The notes beneath the pieces are model-generated. The model was not told the DNA's origin. It saw only the letters and a program-made list of their open reading frames with translations, and searched no databases. A stretch of DNA of 64,000 nucleotides from Taklimakanibacter albus (lineage in GTDB: Bacteria; Pseudomonadota; Alphaproteobacteria; Rhizobiales; Aestuariivirgaceae), in contig NZ_JAENHL010000006.1 in NCBI RefSeq assembly GCF_016595235.1, forward strand, positions 806,001 to 870,000. The letters are read 5' to 3'. Of this stretch, positions 49,975-59,023 are shown piece after piece. The translations under genes and the position numbers were made by a program. Position 1 is the first letter of the stretch. Each line of letters begins with the position of its first letter.

Positions 49975-51297
49975 TTAACGAGGGAGATCGTACGCATAGA
50001 CGGTGCGTCCGGCAACGACCGTTTCGAGCACGCGGCCTTCCAGCGTGCGGTGCTCGAAGGGTGAGTTCTTCGACCGCGAGCGCAGGATGTGGTCCTCGAC
50101 CGTCCAGCTGTGCTGGATGTCGGCCAGGGTGAAATCGGCCGGTGCGCCGGGCGCCAGGCGTCCGGCTTCGAGACCCAGTATCTGCGCCGGCTTGGCCGAC
50201 AGCGCGTCGATCAGCCGGGGGAGCGGCACGCCGTCATTGTGATGCAGGCTGAGGCTGGCCGAGAACAGGGTCTCGAGCCCGATGGCGCCGAATTCGGCTT
50301 CGGCGAAGGGCAGGCGCTTGGTGTCGGCGCTTTGCGGATCATGGCTCGATACGATGACGTCGATCGTGCCGTCCTGAACGCCTTCGACCAAGGCGCGTCG
50401 GTCGTCTTCGGAGCGCAAGGGCGGCGACAGTTTGAAGAAGGTGCGATAGGCGCCGATATCATTCTCGTTGAGGACGAGGTGATTGACCGAGACGCCGCAA
50501 GTGACGGGAAGCCCGCGCGCTTTGGCGGCGCGGATGACCTCGACCGACTGGCGGCAGGAAATCTGCGCCACGTGATAACGCGCGCCCGTGGATTCGACGA
50601 GGCGCAGATCGCGCTCGACCATGATCACTTCCGAGACGGCGAGTGTGCCCGCAAGGCCGAGGCGGCCGGCCGTCTCGCTGGCATTCATGACGCCGGTGGC
50701 GAGCGTCGGCTCCTCGGCATGCTGCACCACGAGCATGTCGAAGTCCTTGGCGTAGGCGAGCGCCCGGCGGAAGATCCGCGCATTGGCGACCGCTTTATTG
50801 CCGTCGGTCACGGCGACGGCACCAGCTTCCTGCAGCGTGCCGATCTCGGTCATGAACTCGCCGCCGAGGCCCTTGGTGAGGGCCGCCATCGGGGCCACCC
50901 GGACGATCGCCGTATCGCGCGCACGCCTCAGGATGAAGTCGACGATCGCCGCGTCATCGATGACGGGATTGGTGTTGGGCATCACGATCATGGTGGTGAT
51001 GCCGCCGGCGGCAGCCGCTTCCGAGGCGGTCGCCAGCGTCTCGCGATATTCATTGCCGGGCTCGCCGGTAAAGACCCGCATGTCGATCAGGCCGGGCACC
51101 AGAAGCTGGCCCTTGCAGTCGAAAATCGTCGTGCCGGCACCGGCGGACTGCGCCGTGACCTTCGGGCCCGCGGCCAGGATCCAGCCGTCCTCGATCAGCA
51201 AACCGCCTTTTCCGTCAAGGCCTTGCGCCGGATCGATAAGACGTGCGTTGAGATAGGCTTTGCGTCCGGACGAATGTTTTGCCGATGGCGCCATCAT
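49975..51297 (-). CDS. pyrC: Dihydroorotase-like protein without metal ligands (PyrC')
   Basis: A 440-residue class I dihydroorotase-like protein with good overall similarity ([38 protein letters not shown]). The metal-binding D-x-H-x-H motif is replaced by DMRVF ([20 protein letters not shown]). The T-D-H-A-P-H motif is SSHDPQ and a further His is Gln (HVAQIS); only the HAEE and a DG motif remain. It should be inactive. Such PyrC' proteins support aspartate transcarbamoylase assembly, and the gene overlaps pyrB. A catalytic dihydroorotase should be elsewhere. Confidence 0.9.
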   Translation of the reverse strand: MMAPSAKHSSGRKAYLNARLIDPAQGLDGKGGLLIEDGWILAAGPKVTAQSAGAGTTIFDCKGQLLVPGLIDMRVFTGEPGNEYRETLATASEAAAAGGITTMIVMPNTNPVIDDAAIVDFILRRARDTAIVRVAPMAALTKGLGGEFMTEIGTLQEAGAVAVTDGNKAVANARIFRRALAYAKDFDMLVVQHAEEPTLATGVMNASETAGRLGLAGTLAVSEVIMVERDLRLVESTGARYHVAQISCRQSVEVIRAAKARGLPVTCGVSVNHLVLNENDIGAYRTFFKLSPPLRSEDDRRALVEGVQDGTIDVIVSSHDPQSADTKRLPFAEAEFGAIGLETLFSASLSLHHNDGVPLPRLIDALSAKPAQILGLEAGRLAPGAPADFTLADIQHSWTVEDHILRSRSKNSPFEHRTLEGRVLETVVAGRTVYAYDLPR

Positions 51298-52256
51298 GCG
51301 TTGCCGCCTCCCGGCAGATTGCGGGCGAGCGCGTCGAGCACGGCCATGCGCACCGCGACCCCCATTTCGACTTGCTCGCGGATCACCGACTGCACACCAT
51401 CGGCGACATTGGAGTCGATCTCGACGCCGCGATTCATCGGGCCTGGATGCATCACCAGTGCGTCCGGCTTGGCGAGCTTCAGCTTCTCCTCGTCGAGGCC
51501 GTAGAAGCGGTAATATTCGCGCACCGACGGCACGAAGGCGCCGCTCATGCGCTCGAGCTGCAATCTCAGCATCATCACCACATCGGCCCCGTCGAGGCCT
51601 TCGCGCATATTGCGATGGACCTCGACACCGAAGTTCTGAGCCCCCGTCGGCAGCAGCGTCGAGGGCGCCACCAGCCGGACGCGGGCGCCGAGCTTGTTGA
51701 GGAGGTGGATATTGGAGCGCGCCACGCGCGAATGGAGCACGTCGCCGCAGATCGCCACCACGAGGCCCTCGATGCGGTTTTTGCGCCGCCGGATGGTGAG
51801 GGCGTCGAGCAGCGCCTGGGTCGGGTGCTCATGCTGGCCGTCGCCGGCATTGATGACGGCGCAGGAGACTTTCTGGGCGAGGAGTTCGGCCGCCCCCGAG
51901 GAGGGATGGCGTATCACCAGAATATCGGGATGCATGGCGTTGAGCGTCATGGCGGTGTCGAGCACCGTCTCGCCCTTGGAGATGGCGGAGGTCGACACCG
52001 CCATGTTGAGCACATCGGCGCCGAGCCTTTTGCCGGCGAGTTCGAAGGAGCTCTGGGTGCGGGTCGAAGCCTCGAAGAACAGGTTGATCTGAGTGCGCCC
52101 CGACAGCACCGCCTGGCGCTTGTCGATCTGGCGGCTCACTTCGACGTAACGCTCGCCGAGATCGAGCAGCGTCACGATTTCCTGAGCTGAAAGGGATTCG
52201 ATACCGAGCAGGTGCTGGCCTTCGATGAGGCGTTTGGAATTGCGCGCTTGGGTCAT
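51294..52256 (-). CDS. pyrB: Aspartate carbamoyltransferase catalytic subunit
   Basis: The start at 52256 ([13 protein letters not shown]) is preferred over the longer frame. The 320-residue enzyme has the carbamoyl-phosphate loop [20 protein letters not shown], the [12 protein letters not shown] motif and [16 protein letters not shown]. It catalyses the first committed step of pyrimidine synthesis. Its stop overlaps the pyrC' start, consistent with one complex. Confidence 0.97.
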   Translation of the reverse strand: MTQARNSKRLIEGQHLLGIESLSAQEIVTLLDLGERYVEVSRQIDKRQAVLSGRTQINLFFEASTRTQSSFELAGKRLGADVLNMAVSTSAISKGETVLDTAMTLNAMHPDILVIRHPSSGAAELLAQKVSCAVINAGDGQHEHPTQALLDALTIRRRKNRIEGLVVAICGDVLHSRVARSNIHLLNKLGARVRLVAPSTLLPTGAQNFGVEVHRNMREGLDGADVVMMLRLQLERMSGAFVPSVREYYRFYGLDEEKLKLAKPDALVMHPGPMNRGVEIDSNVADGVQSVIREQVEMGVAVRMAVLDALARNLPGGGNA

Positions 52257-52435
52257 CGAAGGCCACTGTCTAGGGACGATTCCGTTCCCCTGCAAGCGGC
52301 AAAAGCGGCCTGTGGGTAAGTCACGAAAAGCCCACCACAAATTCGCCCCGAATAGTGCGGCAGGATCACCGGCGGGCGGTTCGGGACAATCGCTCGGTAA
52401 ATCAGAGGGCCGGGGGCCTTTGCTGGAGTGATTTC

Positions 52436-52798
52436 ATGTTGAGGACTTTCGTTGTCGGCGGCGTTCTTGTGCTGGCAGCTTTCGCAGGCGTGCCGCAGTC
52501 GGCCAAGGCCGATACGCGGATCGGCGTGACGATCAATGAGGGTTGGGTGCCGACGCAATATTATCCGGACGATCCGGATGACGATTACGACGCTGACGAG
52601 GACTACATCTCCTGCGGCGAAGGCCGCCAGGTCGTGCGCGACGAGGGCTTCCGGCGGGTCCGCGCGGTCCGCTGCGGCGGCGAGGTCTATCGCTATGAGG
52701 CGGTCAAGCGTTACCGCCTGTGGAGCGTCAAGGTCAGCGCCCGGTCGGGCAGGATCGTCAGCGCCAGGGTGATCGGCAATTACGGCGACTATTATTGA
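52436..52798 (+). CDS. Small secreted hypothetical protein (120 aa)
   Basis: The start at 52436 follows GGAG. A signal peptide (MLRTFVVGGVLVLAAFAGVPQ) is followed by an acidic segment (YYPDDPDDDYDADEDYISCG) and a basic end with CGEGRQVVRDEGF...RAVRCGG. The two cysteines may form a disulfide. It resembles short envelope proteins of rhizobia, but no family name is assigned. It is divergent from pyrB. Confidence 0.72.
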   Translation: MLRTFVVGGVLVLAAFAGVPQSAKADTRIGVTINEGWVPTQYYPDDPDDDYDADEDYISCGEGRQVVRDEGFRRVRAVRCGGEVYRYEAVKRYRLWSVKVSARSGRIVSARVIGNYGDYY

Positions 52799-52812
52799 GC
52801 CGGCATGACTGA

Positions 52813-52841
52813 CGGGCCGGACGCGTGCAGGGTCCGGCCCG
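52813..52841. terminator. Bidirectional hairpin between convergent genes
   Basis: CGGGCCGGAC (52813-52822) and GTCCGGCCCG (52832-52841) form a perfect 10-bp stem with a nine-base loop. No U-tract follows, so termination is likely but not certain. Confidence 0.6.
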
Positions 52842-52843
52842 CC

Positions 52844-53146
52844 TCAAACCTCGATATCGTCGGAGCTGTCGTCCCCGTCATCCGGGGCGCTGTCGTCGGG
52901 GCCATCGTCATGGTCATCGCCTGAGCCGCCATCGCCTTCCTCGCCTGGATCGCTGTTTTCATGATGATCCGGATCATCGCCATAATCCTGATCTGATCCG
53001 CTGTCGTCGCTGTATCCGCCATCGTCGTTGCTCGTCTGCGCCTGGGCGGGTGCGGCCCGGAAGGGTTCCAGCTTGGTGACGATGGGCCCGACGAAATACA
53101 TGCCGAAGCCCAGGACGAAGGATAGAAGCGTGGAAGACATGCGCAT
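52844..53146 (-). CDS. Secreted Asp-rich hypothetical protein (100 aa)
   Basis: Residues 1-35 form a signal peptide or membrane anchor (TLLSFVLGFGMYFVGPIV). From residue 40 the sequence is almost only Asp, Gly, Ser and Glu (DDGGYSDDSGSDQDYGDD). Such a stretch could bind calcium or other cations. No family. Composition is extreme compared with neighbours. Confidence 0.6.
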   Translation of the reverse strand: MRMSSTLLSFVLGFGMYFVGPIVTKLEPFRAAPAQAQTSNDDGGYSDDSGSDQDYGDDPDHHENSDPGEEGDGGSGDDHDDGPDDSAPDDGDDSSDDIEV

Positions 53147-53332
53147 CTTGGGGTGTTCCTTGCACTGAAGGAGGCGTTGGTCGCCCGATCAGGTCACAGC
53201 TTTGCGGCGAGACTGTGCTGGCAATCTCATATTGGGACACGATCTCCGGTTGATATAATCCTATCGACTGATTGACTCGCTGCCTGACAGCCATAGTCTG
53301 TGACAAAGCTTCACGCCTGGATGGAGATGGTC

Positions 53333-54757
53333 ATGACCGATCTTGCCGCTAGCGTCAGCACCCCGAAAGAGACACAGGTCGAACCGAGTCTCCATCGCGT
53401 GATGGGGCCTTGGCTGCTCCTGCTGTTCATTGTCGGGGACATCCTGGGAACCGGCATCTATGCGCTGACCGGGCAGGTCGCCAAGCAGGTAGGCGGTGTC
53501 GTCTGGTTGCCCTTCCTGGTGGCCTTCATTGTCGCCGTCATCACCGCCTTCAGCTATCTGGAGCTGGTCACCAAATATCCGCGCGCCGCCGGCGCGGCGC
53601 TCTACACGCATAAGGCTTTCGGCATCCATTTCATCACCTTCATCGTGGCCTTCGCGGTGATGTGTTCCGGCATCACCTCGGCCTCGACGGCGTCCCGGGC
53701 TTTCGCCGCCAACATGTCGAATGCCTTCGATCTGGGCCTCACCGGCACGATCGGCATTACCTTGATCGGCCTCTGCTTCATGGCGCTCGTGGCGATCGTC
53801 AATTTCCGCGGCGTCGGCGAAAGCGTGAAGGCCAATGTCGTCCTGACCTGCGTCGAGCTCACCGGGCTTCTGATCATCATCCTGATCGGCCTGTGGGCCA
53901 TCGGCCTCGGCAATGGCGATGTCTCCCGCATCACTCAGTTCGCCACCGCCGCCGACCGCGGCGCCTTCTGGTCGGTCATCGCGGCCACCACGCTCGCCTT
54001 CTTCGCCATGGTGGGCTTCGAGGACTCGGTCAACATGGCCGAGGAATGCAAGAACCCGACCCGCATCTTCCCCAAGGTGCTGCTTGCCGGTCTATTGATC
54101 ACCGGCATCATCTATGTGCTGGTGTCGATCTCAGCCGTGACCCTGGTGGCGCCCGAGCAATTGGGCGAGGGCGAGACGCCGCTGCTCCAGGTCGTCCAGG
54201 CCGGTGCACCCAATTTCCCGCTCTGGATCTTCGGCTTCATCACCATGTTCGCGGTCGCCAACAGCGCCCTCATCAACATGCTGATGGCGAGCCGGCTCGT
54301 CTATGGGATGAGCCGCGAGCATGTGCTGCCGCCGGTCCTGGGCAAGGTGCATGCCTCTCGCCGCACGCCCTATATCGCGATCGTCTTCACCACGCTGCTG
54401 GCCTTCGCGCTTATCACCTTCGTGGGTGAAGTGCCGGCGCTCGGCGGCACCACGGCGCTTCTGCTGCTCTGCGTCTTCACCATCGTCAATATCGCGGTGC
54501 TGGTGCTGCGCCGCGATCCCGTCGAGCACAGCCATTTCCGCAGCCCGACAATTCTGCCGGTGCTGGGCGCCATCTGCTGCGCTTTCCTGGCGGGTCCGTG
54601 GACCGGCCGTGATCCGGTGCAATACAAGATCGCCGGCATCCTCATCGGCATCGGTATTGCCCTTTGGGTCGTGAATTTCCTGGTCAATCGCGCCATCGGC
54701 CAGAAGCCGGCCGAGCCGACGATGGAGACGACCGGCGGTTCAGGGCCGGTGAACTGA
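53333..54757 (+). CDS. APC-family amino acid permease
   Basis: The start at 53333 follows GGAG. The 474-residue protein has about 12 membrane segments with the APC motif GDILGTGIYALTGQVAK near the N-terminus and TLAFFAMVGFEDSVNMAEE in the middle. It should import amino acids or similar compounds across the inner membrane. The substrate is not clear from sequence. Its end overlaps a small minus-strand gene by 18 bases. Confidence 0.92.
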   Translation: MTDLAASVSTPKETQVEPSLHRVMGPWLLLLFIVGDILGTGIYALTGQVAKQVGGVVWLPFLVAFIVAVITAFSYLELVTKYPRAAGAALYTHKAFGIHFITFIVAFAVMCSGITSASTASRAFAANMSNAFDLGLTGTIGITLIGLCFMALVAIVNFRGVGESVKANVVLTCVELTGLLIIILIGLWAIGLGNGDVSRITQFATAADRGAFWSVIAATTLAFFAMVGFEDSVNMAEECKNPTRIFPKVLLAGLLITGIIYVLVSISAVTLVAPEQLGEGETPLLQVVQAGAPNFPLWIFGFITMFAVANSALINMLMASRLVYGMSREHVLPPVLGKVHASRRTPYIAIVFTTLLAFALITFVGEVPALGGTTALLLLCVFTIVNIAVLVLRRDPVEHSHFRSPTILPVLGAICCAFLAGPWTGRDPVQYKIAGILIGIGIALWVVNFLVNRAIGQKPAEPTMETTGGSGPVN

Positions 54758-54961
54758 GATTCCACGGGCTTGTCGGGCCGCCTCAGCAGCCCTGGCGAGA
54801 TGTGCGGCCAGATCGGACGCGAAGTGCTCGGTACAGTGGAAGCAGAGATCGTAGGCCTTGCGACCATCCGTGCAGGTGAGCCTGAAATGGACATGGCTTC
54901 CGGCGCCGGAAACGCCTTCGTCCACGATGTCCTGGATCAGCCAACCGGGTCCGCTCATCAT
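54740..54961 (-). CDS. Small hypothetical protein (73 aa)
   Basis: Starts MMSGPGWLIQDIVDEGVSGA and contains HVHFRLTCTDGRKAYDLCFH, with CFHC-like cysteines and histidines. It is followed by an Ala-rich helix. No family is recognised. It is convergent with the permease and upstream of RidA in the same direction as the minus-strand genes. Real-gene status is probable. Confidence 0.55.
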   Translation of the reverse strand: MMSGPGWLIQDIVDEGVSGAGSHVHFRLTCTDGRKAYDLCFHCTEHFASDLAAHLARAAEAARQARGISVHRP

Positions 54962-54991
54962 GAGGTCCTCCGCCTGAGGCCCGTCAGCTAA

Positions 54992-55402
54992 TCACACGGG
55001 ACGCTTTTCGGAAAGCTCCTGCCTTCGGGCGATGACGCGGATTTCGACGAGCGTTCCCTCGGTGATGAGCTCGCTGACACCGATCGCCGACCAGGCCGGA
55101 TAGGGCGCCGTGATGACCTCGTCCTTTGCCGTGATGAAAGCCGCAAGGTGCCGGCGCAGATCGACATGATAGGTCGTCATCTCGACCACATCATCGAAGC
55201 CGAGGCCCGCGGCGGCGAGATTGGCGCCGAGGAAGCGGAAGGCATCGCGGAACTGCTGCTCCGGGTCGGACGCGACGGAGCCATCGGGATGCGTGCCGGT
55301 CTGGCCGGAAAGGAAAGCGAAGCCGCCGCTGACGAGAACCGGCGAGAAATGCCATTCTTGCGGGTAATGCGCGAAGTCCGGTGCGGCGACAGTCTGCTTC
55401 AT
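54992..55402 (-). CDS. RidA family protein
   Basis: The start at 55402 gives 136 residues. Motifs are LVSGGFAFLSGQTGTHPDGS and VVEMTTYHVDLRRHLAAF, and the end has EGTLVEIRVIARR. RidA proteins hydrolyse reactive enamine/imine products of PLP enzymes; the Arg of the active site is in EIRVIA. It lies directly after the AEC gene, with a 10-base gap. Confidence 0.9.
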   Translation of the reverse strand: MKQTVAAPDFAHYPQEWHFSPVLVSGGFAFLSGQTGTHPDGSVASDPEQQFRDAFRFLGANLAAAGLGFDDVVEMTTYHVDLRRHLAAFITAKDEVITAPYPAWSAIGVSELITEGTLVEIRVIARRQELSEKRPV

Positions 55403-55412
55403 CTGGATTTCC

Positions 55413-56345
55413 CTACACAAGGAAAGTCAGCACGAGCGGGATCGTCACCGCCGCGCAGATGACCTGGAAGGTCAGTATATTGGCGACGAGCGGTGCGTCG
55501 CCGCCCATCTGGCGGGCCAGCACATAGGCGCCCGATCCGGTCGGCACGGCCGAGCACAGCATGGCGACGGCCGCCGGTGTTCCGCTGACGCCGAAGAGTT
55601 TCAGCGCCAGAACCATCAGCACCGGCATGAGGAGCAGCTTGAGCGCGGTGGCGAGCGCGACCGTCGTCTTGGCCGCCGCTGCCTCGCCGAAATGCAGCCC
55701 GGCGCCGACGGTGAGCAGCGCGAGCCCCAGCGCGCCGCGCCCGATCATGTCGAGCACCTGGATGCCGATCGTCGGCAGTGTCAGGCCCGAGAGCTGGAAC
55801 AGCACGCCGCCCATGGACGAGAAAAAGAAGGGATTGCGCAGCACCACCAGCGCCAGCTTGCCCGCCGAGGGCCGTTCGCCGCCATTATTGGCGTAGAGCG
55901 ACAGTACGATCACGCAGACGACATTGAGGAGCGGCGTCATGGTGGCCGCACTCACCGCGGCGAGCGCCAGCGCATCGTCGCCGAAGAACAGCGGCACGAT
56001 GGCGAAGGCGATGAAGGTATGCCAGCGGGTGGCGCCCTGGAACAGGCTGGAGAATTGCGCGCCATTGATGCCGAGCATGTTCGAGAGCGGCACTCTCAGA
56101 AGAAGCAGCAGGGCGAACATGGTCATCAGCGCCAGCACCATCGACGCCGCCATCTGCCAGACGGGGATCTGGGAGAAATCCGCCGCCGCGATCTCCTTGA
56201 AGATGATCGCCGGGAAGAGAACGAAATAGCAGACATGATCGACGCCGGCCCAATGCGCCTCGCCCATGAGATTGGTGCGCCTCAGCACCGCGCCGAGCAC
56301 GATGACGATGAAGACGGGCAGGAGCGCTACGAAAGCATGGGTCAT
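55413..56345 (-). CDS. AEC family transporter (copy 2)
   Basis: The start at 56345 overlaps the stop of the other AEC gene by four bases. A 310-residue protein with about ten membrane segments; AVPTGSGAYVLARQMGGDAP is a hallmark of the auxin-efflux-carrier family. It probably exports or imports organic acids or amino acids. It is related to, and translated together with, the upstream paralogue. Confidence 0.9.
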   Translation of the reverse strand: MTHAFVALLPVFIVIVLGAVLRRTNLMGEAHWAGVDHVCYFVLFPAIIFKEIAAADFSQIPVWQMAASMVLALMTMFALLLLLRVPLSNMLGINGAQFSSLFQGATRWHTFIAFAIVPLFFGDDALALAAVSAATMTPLLNVVCVIVLSLYANNGGERPSAGKLALVVLRNPFFFSSMGGVLFQLSGLTLPTIGIQVLDMIGRGALGLALLTVGAGLHFGEAAAAKTTVALATALKLLLMPVLMVLALKLFGVSGTPAAVAMLCSAVPTGSGAYVLARQMGGDAPLVANILTFQVICAAVTIPLVLTFLV

Positions 56346-57277
56346 TTGAAGCTCTGGGCCAGCCAGATGAGGAGCGGGATGGTGATGAAGGAAAGCGCAG
56401 TTTGCAGCGTCACCGTCGTCGCCACAAGCGGGGCGTCGCCGCCCATCTGGCGGGCGAGTACATAGGCGCTCATGGCGGTCGGCACGCCGGCGCAGACGAT
56501 GCAGGCGAGGAAGGCGACACCCTCTATGCCGAAGGCCAGGCTCCACAGAGTGACGAGGAGCGGCATGCCGAGGAGCTTGAGCGCGGTGCCGAGCCAGACC
56601 GCAGGCGAGGGGCGCCGGATCTCCTCGACCCTGAGTCCGGCGCCGACCATCAGGAGGCCGCAGGCGATCGCCGCACCGCCCAGCATTTTGAGCGTGCTCA
56701 ACGCCGGCGCATAGACGGGAATGCCGGAGAGATTGATGAGAAGGCCGAGCGTCGTGGCCCAGATGAAGGGATTGCGGAAGATGACATAGAGGAGCTGGCG
56801 GGTAGGCAGCGGTTGGGTTCCGGCATTCTGGGCGACGACATAGACGGCGGCCAGGTTCGCGACCGGCACCAGCACCGCGAGCACCACCGCCACCAGGGCC
56901 ACGCCCAGCTCACCGTGGAGCTTGGCGAGGATGGGAAGCGCGATGAAGCCGTTCCAGCGTGTCGTGCTCTGGAAAAGCGAGCTGAAGGAGGGAGCCGTGA
57001 TGCTCAAGCCCGCGAGAATGGGCCGGCGCAGCAGGAGCAGGCCGCCCGCCATGGTGGTGAAGCTCGCCAGCATGGTGAAGGTGATGCCGGCGAGCGGCAG
57101 GGTCTGGATGTCGGAGGAAATCAGCGTCTCGGCGAGAAGGGCTGGAAAGAACACCCAATAGCCGAGCAGCTCGATGCCCCGCCACATGTCGAGCGGCACG
57201 ACCTCGCGCCAGCGCAACAGGAAACCGAGGGCGAGCAGGAGAAAGACCGGCAAGAGGCTTTCAAACGCAGCGCTCAT
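56342..57277 (-). CDS. AEC family transporter (copy 1)
   Basis: A 311-residue ten-segment membrane protein with LVPVFLLLALGFLLRWREVV, the family VPTAMSAYVLARQMGGDAPL and a C-terminal helix. It shares the last motif with the next gene, so the two are tandem paralogues. Its start overlaps the ruvX stop by four bases. Substrate unknown. Confidence 0.9.
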   Translation of the reverse strand: MSAAFESLLPVFLLLALGFLLRWREVVPLDMWRGIELLGYWVFFPALLAETLISSDIQTLPLAGITFTMLASFTTMAGGLLLLRRPILAGLSITAPSFSSLFQSTTRWNGFIALPILAKLHGELGVALVAVVLAVLVPVANLAAVYVVAQNAGTQPLPTRQLLYVIFRNPFIWATTLGLLINLSGIPVYAPALSTLKMLGGAAIACGLLMVGAGLRVEEIRRPSPAVWLGTALKLLGMPLLVTLWSLAFGIEGVAFLACIVCAGVPTAMSAYVLARQMGGDAPLVATTVTLQTALSFITIPLLIWLAQSFK

Positions 57278-57741
57278 CCGGCCCGCTTGATCGTATCGAG
57301 GGCGGCTTGCAGGATATAGGCGGCGGCGAGCTTGTCGACCACCTCGGCGCGCCGGGCCCGGCTGGCGTCGGCGCCGATGAGCATGCGCTCGACCGCGGCG
57401 GTTGAAAGCCTTTCGTCCCAGTAGGTGATGGGAATGGGGGTCAGCTTTTCGAGGTTGCGGGCGAAGGCGCGGGTCGATTGCACCCTCGGTCCCTCGCTGC
57501 CATCCATGTTGAGCGGCAGGCCGAGCACGATGAGCCCGACTTTTCGCTCTTGCGCGAGGGCGAGGAGCAGACGCGCATCCTCGGTGAATTTCTTGCGCGC
57601 GATGGTGGCGATGGGAGTTGCGATCTGGCGGGTGATGTCGCTGACCGCGACACCGATGGTCTTGGTGCCGAGATCGAGGCCGAGCACCGGCACTTGGGGA
57701 GGAAGCGCGGCGATTGCGTCGGCAAAGGAGTCGCAGATCAT
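57274..57741 (-). CDS. ruvX: Holliday junction resolvase-like protein RuvX/YqgF
   Basis: The ATG at 57741 is preferred; a GTG six bases upstream is possible. The 155-residue RNase H-like protein has VLGLDLGTKTIGVAVSD, LIVLGLPLNMDGSEGPR and YWDERLSTAAVERML, the full YqgF signature. It is involved in 16S rRNA 5' processing in other bacteria. It heads a unit with both AEC genes and RidA. Confidence 0.95.
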   Translation of the reverse strand: MICDSFADAIAALPPQVPVLGLDLGTKTIGVAVSDITRQIATPIATIARKKFTEDARLLLALAQERKVGLIVLGLPLNMDGSEGPRVQSTRAFARNLEKLTPIPITYWDERLSTAAVERMLIGADASRARRAEVVDKLAAAYILQAALDTIKRAG

Positions 57742-57817
57742 GGTCACGTCTTACGCGACTTGGCGGTCAGGCGCAAAAGGAGGATAAAGGCTTAAAGGTC
57801 CAAAGGAGACATTGTGG

Positions 57818-58525
57818 ATGAAGATCACCTATTATGGCCATTCGGCTTTTCGCATCGAAACCGGCAAGTCGGTCATCATGCTCGACCCGTTCCTCACCGG
57901 AAATCCCTTGTTCAAGGGCGACGCCAAGGCGGCCGCGAAGGTGGCCACCCATGTGCTCCTGACCCATGGCCATGACGACCATGCGAGCGATGCGGCCGAC
58001 ATCTGCAAGGCGACCGGCGCGACATTGGTCGCCAATTTCGAGGTCGCCATGTATTTCGCCGCCAAGGGTGTCGCCAATTACTCTCCTGGCAATCATGGCG
58101 GGCGCATCGGCTTCGAGGATTTCGACGTCGTCTTCACCAATGCCTGGCATTCCTCGTCACATGTCGAGAACGGCAATCCGATCTATCTCGGCAATCCCTC
58201 CGGCTTCGTCATCCTGCCCAAGAAGGAGAAGGGGCGCCGTCTCTACGTCTCGGGTGACACCGGGATCTCTTACGACATGCAGCTCGTCCATGAGCTCTAC
58301 AAACCCGAGATCGGCATCGTCTGCATCGGTGACCGTTTCACCATGGGACCCGACCAGGCGGCCTATGCCTGCCGCAAGTTCTTCAAGTTCAAGACGGTGA
58401 TTCCGTGCCACTTCGCGACCTTCGAGGGTTTCCTCATCCCCGACGCGAAGCCGTTCCTCAAGGCGATGGGACCCAAGGCCAAGTCCGTCAAGGTGATGAA
58501 GTCCGGCGATACGGCGACGCTCTAG
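57818..58525 (+). CDS. UPF0173 metal-dependent hydrolase
   Basis: The start at 57818 follows AAGGAG. A 235-residue metallo-beta-lactamase-fold protein with LLTHGHDDHASDAAD, GNHGGRIGFEDFDVVFTNAW and CHFATFEG. It matches the UPF0173 family; the substrate is unknown. The next intergenic region contains two hairpin repeats. Confidence 0.92.
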   Translation: MKITYYGHSAFRIETGKSVIMLDPFLTGNPLFKGDAKAAAKVATHVLLTHGHDDHASDAADICKATGATLVANFEVAMYFAAKGVANYSPGNHGGRIGFEDFDVVFTNAWHSSSHVENGNPIYLGNPSGFVILPKKEKGRRLYVSGDTGISYDMQLVHELYKPEIGIVCIGDRFTMGPDQAAYACRKFFKFKTVIPCHFATFEGFLIPDAKPFLKAMGPKAKSVKVMKSGDTATL

Positions 58526-58572
58526 CGCGCATCCCGCCGAAGTGGAATCATTTCGCCGAAAAGGATTCGCGC
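58525..58572. repeat. Second type of REP-like hairpin
   Basis: GCGCGCATCC (58525-58534) pairs with GGATTCGCGC (58563-58572) with one mismatch around an imperfect inner stem and AGTGGAATCA. I recall similar elements with an AAAGTGGAATC core as common in rhizobial intergenic regions. Confidence 0.55.
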
Positions 58573-58584
58573 CAGATCTATGTG

Positions 58585-58637
58585 TTGGAGCAAATCCTCG
58601 TCGCCAAAGTCTTCAACTTTGGCGGGATTTGCTCTAA
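58585..58637. repeat. REP-like hairpin, copy 3 (inverted)
   Basis: Outer stem TTGGAGCAAATCC/GGATTTGCTCTAA (13 bp, one G-U), inner stem CGCCAAAGT/ACTTTGGCG (9 bp), loop CTTCA, and a TCGT bulge. Read in reverse, the core AAAGT-TGAAG-ACTTT and the four-base 3' bulge (ACGA) match copies 1 and 2. It overlaps the next stop codon by four bases. Confidence 0.75.
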
Positions 58638-59023
58638 CGCCAGATACGCTTCCGCGCGGCGATCTCGGCCAGGGCCTGGGTGAGATCGGCCGCCATCGGC
58701 GCAAGCTCGTGACCGGTGGGCTGGGGTGGCGCGGTGCGCCAGCCCATCGCTTCCAGCACCGGACCTGCTTCATAATAAGGCTTGATGAGCGACAGAACGA
58801 GATCGCGGAATTCTTGTCCGTGGCTGCGTTCCATGTCGTCGAGGACCGCTTGGCGTTTCTCAGGGTAAGCAAAATCGGGATGACGTCCGATCTGCGCGAT
58901 GATCGGCGCGGTGGATTCAGTGAGCGCCAGCATGACATCCGGAACGCGCGAGCCGGGTGGAAGGCCTGCTTCATCGCCCGGCAGCAGCAGATCGGCGAGC
59001 TGTCGCAACTGCACAGGCGTCAT
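58634..59023 (-). CDS. Small protein paired with a GMC oxidoreductase (gluconate-dehydrogenase subunit 3-like)
   Basis: A 129-residue helical protein (MTPVQLRQLADLLLPGDEAG; FRDLVLSLIKPYYEAGPVLEA). The size, the early LADLLLPGDE stretch and overlap with the GMC gene (four bases) suggest the small subunit of GMC dehydrogenases. No clear signal peptide is seen, so export with a partner is uncertain. Confidence 0.6.
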   Translation of the reverse strand: MTPVQLRQLADLLLPGDEAGLPPGSRVPDVMLALTESTAPIIAQIGRHPDFAYPEKRQAVLDDMERSHGQEFRDLVLSLIKPYYEAGPVLEAMGWRTAPPQPTGHELAPMAADLTQALAEIAARKRIWR

